From positions 1 through 64,000 of the forward strand of contig NZ_JAHKPO010000025.1 in NCBI RefSeq assembly GCF_018860365.1: a stretch of 64,000 nt of DNA, given 5' to 3'. The stretch's first letter is position 1; the number at the start of each line of letters is the position of its first letter. This DNA comes from Arenibacter algicola (GTDB taxonomy: Bacteria; Bacteroidota; Bacteroidia; Flavobacteriales; Flavobacteriaceae). The notes under the pieces were generated by a model. That model worked only from the letters and a program-made list of their open reading frames with translations, did not search any database and was not told where the DNA came from. Positions 56,804-64,000 of the stretch are shown here, one piece after another. The position numbers and the translations under genes were made by a program.

Positions 56804-59071
56804 ATGAAATACGGCATATTAGGCATTATTATCCTATGCATTTGTGGCTGCGGTAAGAACAAGGTTAAAGCTCTTGCTGCAGCTACAAATCCAAATAGCA
56901 GGTCTGTTTATGTGGACACGCCCTATGCCCAGGAATATGCAGTAAAATACTATCTATCAGAAGATCAAAAAGCCAATGGGGTTCAGGATATACTATCCAA
57001 CCGCAACAGAAATATCCAGATACTGTCCAACAATGGCCTATTGGTACCTAAAAACGGACAACAGTTCTATTCTGGAACGCTTATTCCCGATATTTCCTAT
57101 AGCCCTATGGCTACTAAGAACATTGCTGCTTTCACAAAGTACAAGGATCATATTGTGTACTTGGACAACTCCCATGTTTTTAGCAATGCATGGGCCGGAA
57201 AAATACAGATAGAACACGGTCTTGAAAATCCCAAGCTCCTGGTTGGAGGTAAGGATTTCCATTTCTTGGTTTACAATGGAGAGCAGCTAGCCTACCTAAA
57301 CCAAGAAGGACAAGAATTAAAACTGGCCGCCGAAACAGGTATTTCACAAATTCTATATCAGGGAACGGAAAATAGATTTTTATTGGTTTCCCCAGAAAAA
57401 ATAATAGCCTTTATTCCCGGGAAACCCTTAAAGGAAATCTATGTAGGTTCAGGCATCAATTGTGCTGCCCTGGTCAATGAGGGTACCAAAATTGTGGTAG
57501 GCACCTCTAAAGGGTACTTTTACTTGGGCGAGAATAAACTTATTAAAAATGTGCCATGGCCGGAAATAACGACTATTCAGGAAATTGACGCCATACTTTG
57601 GTTTGGAACCACATGGGGTGCTTATAAACTTCTGGAGAATGGTAGCTATAGTTACTATTCCGGGGAACGTTGGTTGCCTGGTAATGAAGTAGTTGGTATT
57701 GCAAAAGGTCCCGAAAAATCGGTCCTTATACTTACCAATAATGGCGTGGGAAGTATACAAACCAAACAAATGACCCTGGAAGACAAGGCCATGTTCTACG
57801 AAAAACAGGTACGCGAAAAAAATATTAGATATGGCTTTAACTGCAGTGTAAGCAAGCTCCCCAATGGCTATGCTTCCGCGGTAATGAAAGATCAGCCCAG
57901 TGATAACCTGTGGACGGCCATGTATCTGGTAAGTCAGTTGTACAGATATAAGGTAACCGGATCCGAGGAGGCCAAACTAAATGCCTATGAATCTTTTGAG
58001 GCTATGGAAAGACTACACCACATCACTACCATAAAAGGTTTGTTTGCAAGGAGTTATGAGCGGGATCATAAAGTGGTCAATGAAAAAAAACCGGGCTGGC
58101 AAAAAAAGGAACTCCTGTCCGGCAGTCCTGCAAGTGAATGGCTCCCAGGAAATGATCATTCCAATTGGACCTGGAGAACAACCGTAAGCAGTGATCAGAC
58201 CGTTGGCCAAATTTTTGCGCTTACGGCCATCCTGGAATTGGTGGACGACCAAGCATGGAAAGACCGTGCACTGGAATGCATGGACAATCTTATGAGCTAT
58301 ATTGTGGACAACGACTACTACATTATTGACGTAGACGGAGAACCTACACTTTGGGGAAAATGGAACCCCTCCTATATAAACGGCTTTCCAAAAAATGTAG
58401 GTGACCGCAGGCTAGGCTCCTCAAATATTATAGGTTTTCTACAAACTGCCTATAAATTTACAGGAAAGGAAAAATATAAAACCAGCGCCTATCAGTTAAT
58501 GGAAGAACACGGTTATCTTGAAAACCTGATGAGGCCTATAAGCCAAATTGGTCACTCGGACAACGATGAGCTTAGTTCCAACTTGTCCCACGAGTGGAAC
58601 CATTCCGATGATGAAATGTATTTTTTGGGCTATTTTGGACTAACCCCCTACGCCTTCACCCCAGAATTACAGGAGGATTACAAGAAAAGTATACAGGACC
58701 ATTGGCAGGCAGAACGACCTGAAAAAAATGCGCTATGGAATTTTATATATGCGGCTACTACAGCTGCCGAAGATTTTGATCTGGACAATTCCATTTGGTT
58801 TTTAAAAAATTACCCAATGGATTTAAGGAATTGGGAAATGCAGAATTCCCACCGCCAAGATATTACCTTGCTACCCGATAATTTTAGATTACAAAGTACA
58901 AAGGAGCTATTGCCTTTGACAGAGACCCCCTTGTACCGTCATAATGGAAATATTTTCGATTTGGATCGGGATGGGAATGGTAAACAACTGATAAGTGCCG
59001 GGGACACCTGGTTGCTACCCTACTGGATGGGACGATATTTAGGGGTTATCAGTGCTCCTGAAAAAAAATAA
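56804..59071 (+). CDS. Lipoprotein with beta-propeller and alpha-helical domain, paralogue 2
   Basis: A 755-residue lipoprotein (lipobox CICGC) with the same order of domains as the product of 54508-56748 and clear similarity all along: LWFGTTWGAYKL propeller motif, SDNLWTAMYLVSQLYR, TVSSDQTVGQIF, DGEPTLWGKWNPSY, SHEWNHSDDEMYFLGY and a final LLPYWMGRYLGVIS. A short insertion precedes the NWTWRTTVSS block. Shared Asp/Glu/Trp/His residues of the helical domain are candidate active-site residues. The two genes probably come from a tandem duplication followed by divergence; both are intact. Confidence 0.85.
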   Translation: MKYGILGIIILCICGCGKNKVKALAAATNPNSRSVYVDTPYAQEYAVKYYLSEDQKANGVQDILSNRNRNIQILSNNGLLVPKNGQQFYSGTLIPDISYSPMATKNIAAFTKYKDHIVYLDNSHVFSNAWAGKIQIEHGLENPKLLVGGKDFHFLVYNGEQLAYLNQEGQELKLAAETGISQILYQGTENRFLLVSPEKIIAFIPGKPLKEIYVGSGINCAALVNEGTKIVVGTSKGYFYLGENKLIKNVPWPEITTIQEIDAILWFGTTWGAYKLLENGSYSYYSGERWLPGNEVVGIAKGPEKSVLILTNNGVGSIQTKQMTLEDKAMFYEKQVREKNIRYGFNCSVSKLPNGYASAVMKDQPSDNLWTAMYLVSQLYRYKVTGSEEAKLNAYESFEAMERLHHITTIKGLFARSYERDHKVVNEKKPGWQKKELLSGSPASEWLPGNDHSNWTWRTTVSSDQTVGQIFALTAILELVDDQAWKDRALECMDNLMSYIVDNDYYIIDVDGEPTLWGKWNPSYINGFPKNVGDRRLGSSNIIGFLQTAYKFTGKEKYKTSAYQLMEEHGYLENLMRPISQIGHSDNDELSSNLSHEWNHSDDEMYFLGYFGLTPYAFTPELQEDYKKSIQDHWQAERPEKNALWNFIYAATTAAEDFDLDNSIWFLKNYPMDLRNWEMQNSHRQDITLLPDNFRLQSTKELLPLTETPLYRHNGNIFDLDRDGNGKQLISAGDTWLLPYWMGRYLGVISAPEKK

Positions 59072-59135
59072 CTAAAGAATAGAATTTACAACATTAACAA
59101 CCTAATTAAGTAGTATGGATTTCACAAAAAAGCCT

Positions 59136-60509
59136 ATGAAGTTTAAATTTGAAAATAGACCAATGCTCCTATTGTTCGTGACTCCCATACTATTTAGTGC
59201 TTGTGGTCAAAATAATTATAAAATGGAAAAGCAAATTACCCAGGACCTCACCTATAACCATGACTTGGACAACAATGACAATTTTTCTCCAGATGACGAA
59301 TGGCTTGTCTATGATACGCGAACAGAGAAAGGTGGCATTGGCGGCAATGGAAAAATAGAAAAGATACATGTCAAAACCGGCAAAAAAGTGGTTTTGTACG
59401 AACTACAACAAAACCAGGCCTATGGCCCGGGAGTTGGCGCGGTAAGCTATAGTCATGCCAATAATGAGGTAGTCTTTATACATGGACTATTGAACTGTTC
59501 CGAAGAGAAACCTTACGAGCAATGGCGTAGATCTGGAGTAATTATAAAGGATGACAAACCCGGAGAACCTATTTTTATGGATGCCAGGGACATCTCATTT
59601 CCATATACGGTAGGGGCTCTTAGAGGAGGAACCCATAGACATGAATATAGCGGTGACGGAAAATGGATAGGGTATACCTATAACGATGCCATTATGAAAA
59701 AGTTGGAAGATTCCACTGGCCTTACCCATAACCTTAGAACCATTGGGGTTTCCAAAAAAAACCACCCAATATCCGTTCCTGAATCCCAGGACGGGGAGAA
59801 TTTTTCCGGGGAATGGTTTAGTGTGCTAGTGGTAAAAGTAGTTCCAGAACCAGTGCCAGGTTCCGATGAAATAAGCAAAGCGGCAGGTGACAGCTGGGTA
59901 GGACATTTGGGTTACCTAAAATCCGATGGAGCTACACAAAGGGCAAGGGCCTTTATAGGCTCTACAATAAGTAACAATGGAGAACAGGTAGATGAAGTTT
60001 ATATTGTGGATATACCGGAAGATATTACCATTCCGGGAGACGCGGCCCTAGAAGGCACAGAAACTAGCTTGCCCGCACCCCCCAAAGGAACACGTCAACG
60101 TAGATTGACCTACACGGCCAATAACAAAAATCCCGGTTGCGAAGGCATTGTACGTTCCTCCTATGGGGGAAGTATGCTTGCCTATATTGCCAAAGATGAC
60201 AATAACATTAAACAGATATTCACTATATCCCCTTGGGGCGGCGAGGCCATACAACGTACTTTTCATGACTCGGACGTGCAAGGCGGTATTCGCTGGCATC
60301 CCAAAGATCATAGATTGGTGTATGTGTGGCAGAATTCTTTGGTTGGCCTCAAAATAGAGGATGGCAAAAGTACTATCCTCACCAAACCTTCCCAAAATCC
60401 ACCAAAAAATCCGGTTTGGTCCCACGATGGACATAAAATAGCCTACAATCGAATGGTTTCCAAAGACGGAAATACCCCTACCATGCAAATATTTGTCATA
60501 GAACTTTAA
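59136..60509 (+). CDS. DUF3748/YidR-like TolB-type propeller protein, lipoprotein
   Basis: The frame opens at 59115, but MKFKFENRPMLLLFV at 59136 fits a signal peptide with a lipobox-like LFSAC, giving 457 residues. The body is a six-bladed-type propeller (PD40 repeats). It matches E. coli YidR (DUF3748) as I remember it: an N-terminal FSPDDEWLVYDTR, VFIHG, the GALRGGTHRHEYSGDGKW block, VPEPVPGSDEI and ETSLPAPPKGTRQRRLT all have counterparts. YidR's function is not established. Here it lies between paralogues 2 and 3, 10 bp before paralogue 3, which ties it to that system. Confidence 0.85.
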   Translation: MKFKFENRPMLLLFVTPILFSACGQNNYKMEKQITQDLTYNHDLDNNDNFSPDDEWLVYDTRTEKGGIGGNGKIEKIHVKTGKKVVLYELQQNQAYGPGVGAVSYSHANNEVVFIHGLLNCSEEKPYEQWRRSGVIIKDDKPGEPIFMDARDISFPYTVGALRGGTHRHEYSGDGKWIGYTYNDAIMKKLEDSTGLTHNLRTIGVSKKNHPISVPESQDGENFSGEWFSVLVVKVVPEPVPGSDEISKAAGDSWVGHLGYLKSDGATQRARAFIGSTISNNGEQVDEVYIVDIPEDITIPGDAALEGTETSLPAPPKGTRQRRLTYTANNKNPGCEGIVRSSYGGSMLAYIAKDDNNIKQIFTISPWGGEAIQRTFHDSDVQGGIRWHPKDHRLVYVWQNSLVGLKIEDGKSTILTKPSQNPPKNPVWSHDGHKIAYNRMVSKDGNTPTMQIFVIEL

Positions 60510-60519
60510 CCAAACCAAT

Positions 60520-62649
60520 ATGTTCAGAATTCTGTTTTCATTAGCCTTAATCCTTCATTTCCCCTCCGGGATCTTCGCACAGGAGACCACTTTTTATCAG
60601 GATGTTGCCGTAATCAACGGCATTTCTGAAGGACTTCCCCAAGGCAATATTGATCAAATATTAATAGTTGACAATACCCCTATAGCAATTAGCTCCGCTG
60701 GGCAATATGAATGGAAAAATTCCAAATGGACCTCCAACAACAAGGGTAATTCGGCCATCTCCCTACCCAAATTCAAGGGCCTACCAGAGGAGGCCGGTAA
60801 AGTCCTCAGCACAATCAATTACGGGAATACCACCTATGTGGGTTGTGAAAATGGCCTTTATGTGAAAATTGGCAACAATAAGTGGAAGCAGGAGCTTCCC
60901 TCCGACAAAAATTACAGTTGGGCCTTAAAAGAGGTAGCGGCCCTAACAGTGGATACAAAAAACCGATTGTGGTTTGGTTCCAAACAAGGAATAGGCCGCT
61001 TGGAAAAAGGTAAATGGACACTGTTTACAGGAAAGGAAGGAGTGCCCTATAATCATTTCACCTGTGCAGCCCCCGGACCAAAAGGTCAGGTTTGGTTTGG
61101 TACCAAAAATGGAGCTTTCAGGGTTGAAGAGAATGTTTTTTTCTATAGGACTAACCGCAGATGGTTACCGGACAACCATGTCAATAGTATTGCCGTTGAC
61201 CCAATGGGCACAGCTTGGATCGCCACAAGGAACGGCCTTGCCCAAATTGTTTCCAAGAAAATGACCTACGCGGAAAAGGCTGCCTATTTTACAAAACAGG
61301 TGGAGGACAGACACAACAGGATGGGGTTCATCTGCCAAAGCCATCTTACCGAACAATTCAATATTAACACCAGCGAATTGGCCATTTCCGATAACGATGG
61401 GCAATATACCGCTATGTACGGGGCAGCTCAGGCTTTCCGATACGCCATTACCAAAGATCCGGAGGCCAGGGAACTGGCCAACAGAAGCTTCTTTGCCCTA
61501 AAATGGTTGGTAGACATTACCCATGAACCAGGGTTTCCGGCAAGGGTGATCATTCCTGTGGATTGGCATGAACCCGTTAACGAACAATACAGCAGGGAAT
61601 ACAATACTAGACATCAAAAAAACGACCCCTTCTGGAAGGATATTTTTCCACGTTTTCCACTTAGTGATGACGGAAATTATAGATGGAAATGCGATACCAG
61701 CTCGGACGAATTGGCCGGACATTATTTTTATTATGGCATATATCACGATTTGATTGCGGAGACCAAGGAAGAAAAGGATGCCGTTAAGCAAGTGGTCGCC
61801 GATGTAACCGACCACCTTATAAAACATGGTTTCAAATTAGTGGATTATGATGGGAAACCAACACGCTGGGGAAGTTTTGATCCCGACTATTTCAATTCCA
61901 TTTGGGGCTGGGACCAACGCGGTTTAAATGCCATGATGATGCTTTCCTTTCTAAATGTAGCCTCGCATGTAACCGGAGACCCCAAATATGATGAGGTGGC
62001 CGAAATGTTGCGCGAAAAGGAAAATTATGATATCTACGCCATGCACGCCAAAGAATTTTTTCCACCAGAAAATGCAGTGCCCTGGGACAATAATCTAGGT
62101 CTTATGAGTCTGTACGGCCTCATAAATTACGAGAAGAATCCGGAAAGACAAATTATGTACCGTATTGCCCTAGAGAATGCCTGGCTACATATCAGCAAGC
62201 AAAAGAATGCCTTTTGGGACGGACTCTATGGAGCTATGGCCGGTTTTTTTACCCAAAAGGTGGATGAAGGCTTTTTTAAGCCCCAAGAACTGTTTACAGA
62301 AAATCCATTGTTTGCCAAAGCCAGCATAGACAGGTACTACAAGAGTAGCTTGGATAACCGCTTCATGACAGAAACTTTACAGCGCATTCCGTTGGATCTC
62401 ATAGGTTATGATATGGACAATACCCACCGCCTGGACATACAATTGGACCCTACACCGGGACAATCTGCAGATATGGGCTGGGGCAATGACACCTATGCAC
62501 TCCCAATAGACGAAAGGGGACACGTAAGATTGGATAGGGATGCCACTGTTCTCCATGATAACGAAGGTAATGGATATGCAGAGCACGAAGGCACTTTTTA
62601 CCTCCTGCCCTATTATTTGGCCGCATACCATAAGCTGATTGAACCATAG
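60520..62649 (+). CDS. Secreted protein with beta-propeller and alpha-helical domain, paralogue 3
   Basis: A 709-residue protein with a cleavable signal peptide (LFSLALILHFPSGIFA) and no lipobox, unlike its two sisters. The N-terminal propeller has NRLWFGSKQGIGRL, GQVWFGTKNGAFRV and GTAWIATRNGLAQIV, the helical domain SDNDGQYTAMYGAAQAFR, DTSSDELAGHYFYYGI, DGKPTRWGSFDPDYFN and a C-terminal LLPYYLAAYHKL. It is the most divergent copy: residues about 340-385 contain an extra loop (HQKNDPFWKDIFPRFP), and the WNHSDDEMYF block of the other two is replaced by a different sequence. This suggests a different substrate or position in the same process. It starts 10 bp after the YidR-like gene. Confidence 0.85.
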   Translation: MFRILFSLALILHFPSGIFAQETTFYQDVAVINGISEGLPQGNIDQILIVDNTPIAISSAGQYEWKNSKWTSNNKGNSAISLPKFKGLPEEAGKVLSTINYGNTTYVGCENGLYVKIGNNKWKQELPSDKNYSWALKEVAALTVDTKNRLWFGSKQGIGRLEKGKWTLFTGKEGVPYNHFTCAAPGPKGQVWFGTKNGAFRVEENVFFYRTNRRWLPDNHVNSIAVDPMGTAWIATRNGLAQIVSKKMTYAEKAAYFTKQVEDRHNRMGFICQSHLTEQFNINTSELAISDNDGQYTAMYGAAQAFRYAITKDPEARELANRSFFALKWLVDITHEPGFPARVIIPVDWHEPVNEQYSREYNTRHQKNDPFWKDIFPRFPLSDDGNYRWKCDTSSDELAGHYFYYGIYHDLIAETKEEKDAVKQVVADVTDHLIKHGFKLVDYDGKPTRWGSFDPDYFNSIWGWDQRGLNAMMMLSFLNVASHVTGDPKYDEVAEMLREKENYDIYAMHAKEFFPPENAVPWDNNLGLMSLYGLINYEKNPERQIMYRIALENAWLHISKQKNAFWDGLYGAMAGFFTQKVDEGFFKPQELFTENPLFAKASIDRYYKSSLDNRFMTETLQRIPLDLIGYDMDNTHRLDIQLDPTPGQSADMGWGNDTYALPIDERGHVRLDRDATVLHDNEGNGYAEHEGTFYLLPYYLAAYHKLIEP

Positions 62650-62677
62650 ACCGCTATATTGGCTATAGCCATGCGGT
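62650..62677 (+). terminator. Intercistronic hairpin after paralogue 3
   Basis: ACCGC pairs with GCGGT around an inner GGCTATAGCC palindrome, immediately after the stop codon; T residues following are few (TTATTT). It could be a weak terminator or an mRNA processing/stability element before the GDPD gene. Confidence 0.35.
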
Positions 62678-62695
62678 TATTTAAAGCATAAAACA

Positions 62696-63511
62696 ATGCA
62701 TAGGCCCTTTATAATAGTATTGTTCATTGTCCTTATGGGTCATGGTTATGGCTACCCTCAAAACGGGCTGCCCAAACCAAAAAATGGCAACACCTATGTC
62801 ATAGCCCATAGAGGGGCCCATAACGGAATTCCTGAAAATTCTTTGGCCGCCTATCAGAAGGCTATTGATCTGGGATGCGATTTTGTGGAAATCGATGTAA
62901 GGACCACCAAGGATGGGGAATTTGTAAGTGTTCACAATGCCACCATAGATGCCTACGTTATGGAACAGAAAGGAAAGGTGAAAGACTATACCTTGTCCCA
63001 ATTACGTGCCATGGACATTGGAATAAAAATGGACGAAAAATGGCGCAATACCAAAATTCCAACCTTCGAGGAAATCCTGGCACTGTGCCAGGACAAAATT
63101 GGTATTTATCTGGACTTAAAAGAGGCAGATCCCAAAGCCTTGATTCCGATCATTAAAAAATATGGCATGCAGGAGGACATTGTTTGGTACCTCCCTGCCA
63201 GTGCCCATACTGAACTTATGGCCATAAAGGCCAACTGTCCCGAATGCTTTATTATGCCAGACCCCGGCACCAAGAAAAACATAAAGAAAGTTCTGCAAGG
63301 ATATTCCCCTAAATATATGGCTTCGGACATGGACCATATCTCCAAATCCTTTGTAAAAAAATTACATTCTAAAGGTGTCAAAGTATTTGTGGACGATGAT
63401 GGGAATGATCCCAAAAAATGGCAAAAGGAATGGCAGAAACTAATGAATCTAGGGGTCGATGGTATACAAACTGATCAACCTGAAGCTTTAATTAAATTCC
63501 TTTCTTCCTAG
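62696..63511 (+). CDS. Glycerophosphodiester phosphodiesterase family protein, exported
   Basis: A 271-residue GDPD protein. Signal peptide (FIIVLFIVLMGHGYG), then IAHRGAHNGIPENSLAAY, FVEIDVRTTKDGEFVSVHN (the His/Glu/Asp metal and catalytic residues), IGIYLDLKEADP (Glu) and C-terminal GVKVFVDDDG and GVDGIQTDQPE. Family enzymes cleave glycerophosphodiesters to glycerol-3-phosphate and an alcohol; exported ones often act on cell-wall or lipid-derived diesters. It lies 46 bp after paralogue 3, the gap containing a hairpin, and may belong to the same transcription unit. Confidence 0.92.
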   Translation: MHRPFIIVLFIVLMGHGYGYPQNGLPKPKNGNTYVIAHRGAHNGIPENSLAAYQKAIDLGCDFVEIDVRTTKDGEFVSVHNATIDAYVMEQKGKVKDYTLSQLRAMDIGIKMDEKWRNTKIPTFEEILALCQDKIGIYLDLKEADPKALIPIIKKYGMQEDIVWYLPASAHTELMAIKANCPECFIMPDPGTKKNIKKVLQGYSPKYMASDMDHISKSFVKKLHSKGVKVFVDDDGNDPKKWQKEWQKLMNLGVDGIQTDQPEALIKFLSS

Positions 63512-64000
63512 GAAAATCGTTAATTATTTTTTCAAAGATTCCCTAAAAATATGAACTTGGCCAAGTCAATTACCTCAGAGCAAACCTGTCTGCCAACTAT
63601 GGTAGGCTTACCCCCCTCCCAAGGAGGGGAATCTTTTTAGATTAAACAATATTAGCACCTAACTAATACCCTCCCCATGGGGGAGGGTTAGGGAGGGTTC
63701 CCTTGTGAAGGCCTGCCCCGCATTTTGGCGGCGGTTAGGGGTGTGTTTTATTCCCATGAACTCCAATCTTCCCCCTAGGCTCGGGTTTGCAATCCCTTCT
63801 GTCTCCACCGCCTACCAGCGAAGGATCCACCTTCCCTTAACCAAGGGAAGTAGCTTTTTTATTATCGTTCATTCAAAATTCTTATTGAAGTCCTCCCCCG
63901 GACCCCCTATTTTCAACACCAATACAATAGATTATACTTGTAATACAAACCGATCAACCGCAAGCCTTGATAGAATTTATTTCAACAATAAAAAACCAAT
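63512..64000. repeat. Intergenic repeat island at the window's right end
   Basis: No gene seen. Modules: a CCCCCCTCCCAAGGAGGGG palindrome (about 63610-63629), the ACAATATTAGCACCTAACTA sequence known from the family C blocks (63646), a CCCTCCCCATGGGGGAGGG palindrome (63670-63688), GCCTGCCCCGCATTTTGGCG (about 63711) and a CCACCTTCCCTTAACCAAGG element (63831). The right edge is cut by the window. Confidence 0.8.

Overview
The window comes from a member of the Bacteroidetes, almost certainly a marine Flavobacteriaceae. Evidence: a type IX secretion (T9SS) gliding/adhesin cassette ending in a CHU_C-type C-terminal domain and followed by a PorP/SprF protein; many SPII lipoproteins; a TonB-dependent receptor; A/T-rich leaders without Shine-Dalgarno sequences; occasional TTG starts; and intergenic DNA packed with short interspersed repeats. 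The genus cannot be fixed from the window.

Layout. 1-4438: T9SS type B adhesin (N-terminus cut by the window edge), PorP/SprF partner and OmpA-family protein. 4585-12323: housekeeping and envelope genes (fatty-acid hydroxylase, secreted nuclease/phosphatase-fold protein, GlmM, DUF479 protein, lipoprotein, gamma-glutamyltransferase, anchored hypothetical). 13270-16752 (minus): four-gene carbohydrate-oxidation operon (TIM-barrel isomerase, SDR, MDR dehydrogenase, OMPDC-superfamily enzyme), divergent from a TonB receptor at 17198-19255. 19929-25191 (minus): beta-propeller/phosphoesterase fusion, saccharopine-dehydrogenase-like enzyme and FMN-binding lipoprotein. 25823-29407: MDR dehydrogenase, UxaA dehydratase and lactonase-type amidohydrolase, best read as part of a non-phosphorylative L-fucose-type route. 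31326-45959: capsule/exopolysaccharide locus (initiating phosphotransferase, flippase, pyruvyltransferase, EpsG polymerase, glycosyltransferases, two CapK/PaaK-like ligases flanking a formyltransferase-propeller fusion, and a Wzc-type tyrosine kinase). 46954-48864 (minus): dnaK. 50475-53200: metallophosphoesterase lipoprotein and L-serine dehydratase. 54508-63511: a same-strand cassette of three paralogous exported propeller-plus-helical-domain proteins with a DUF3748/YidR protein and a glycerophosphodiesterase.

The best candidate for an undescribed system is the 54.5-63.5 kb cassette: three diverged copies of one unusual architecture, all with export signals, co-directional with a YidR-like propeller. 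Second is the 13.3-16.8 kb operon, where a 3-keto-gulonate-6-phosphate-decarboxylase-like enzyme sits with two dehydrogenases and no kinase. Third is the repeat fraction: intergenic mosaics of nested palindromes, heptamer arrays and degenerate CATTAACC-type tracts, one of which directly abuts a start codon. The dnaK promoter region carries TGACA repeats next to a sigma-54-like -24/-12 element.

No rRNA, tRNA, CRISPR array, transposase or phage gene was recognised.
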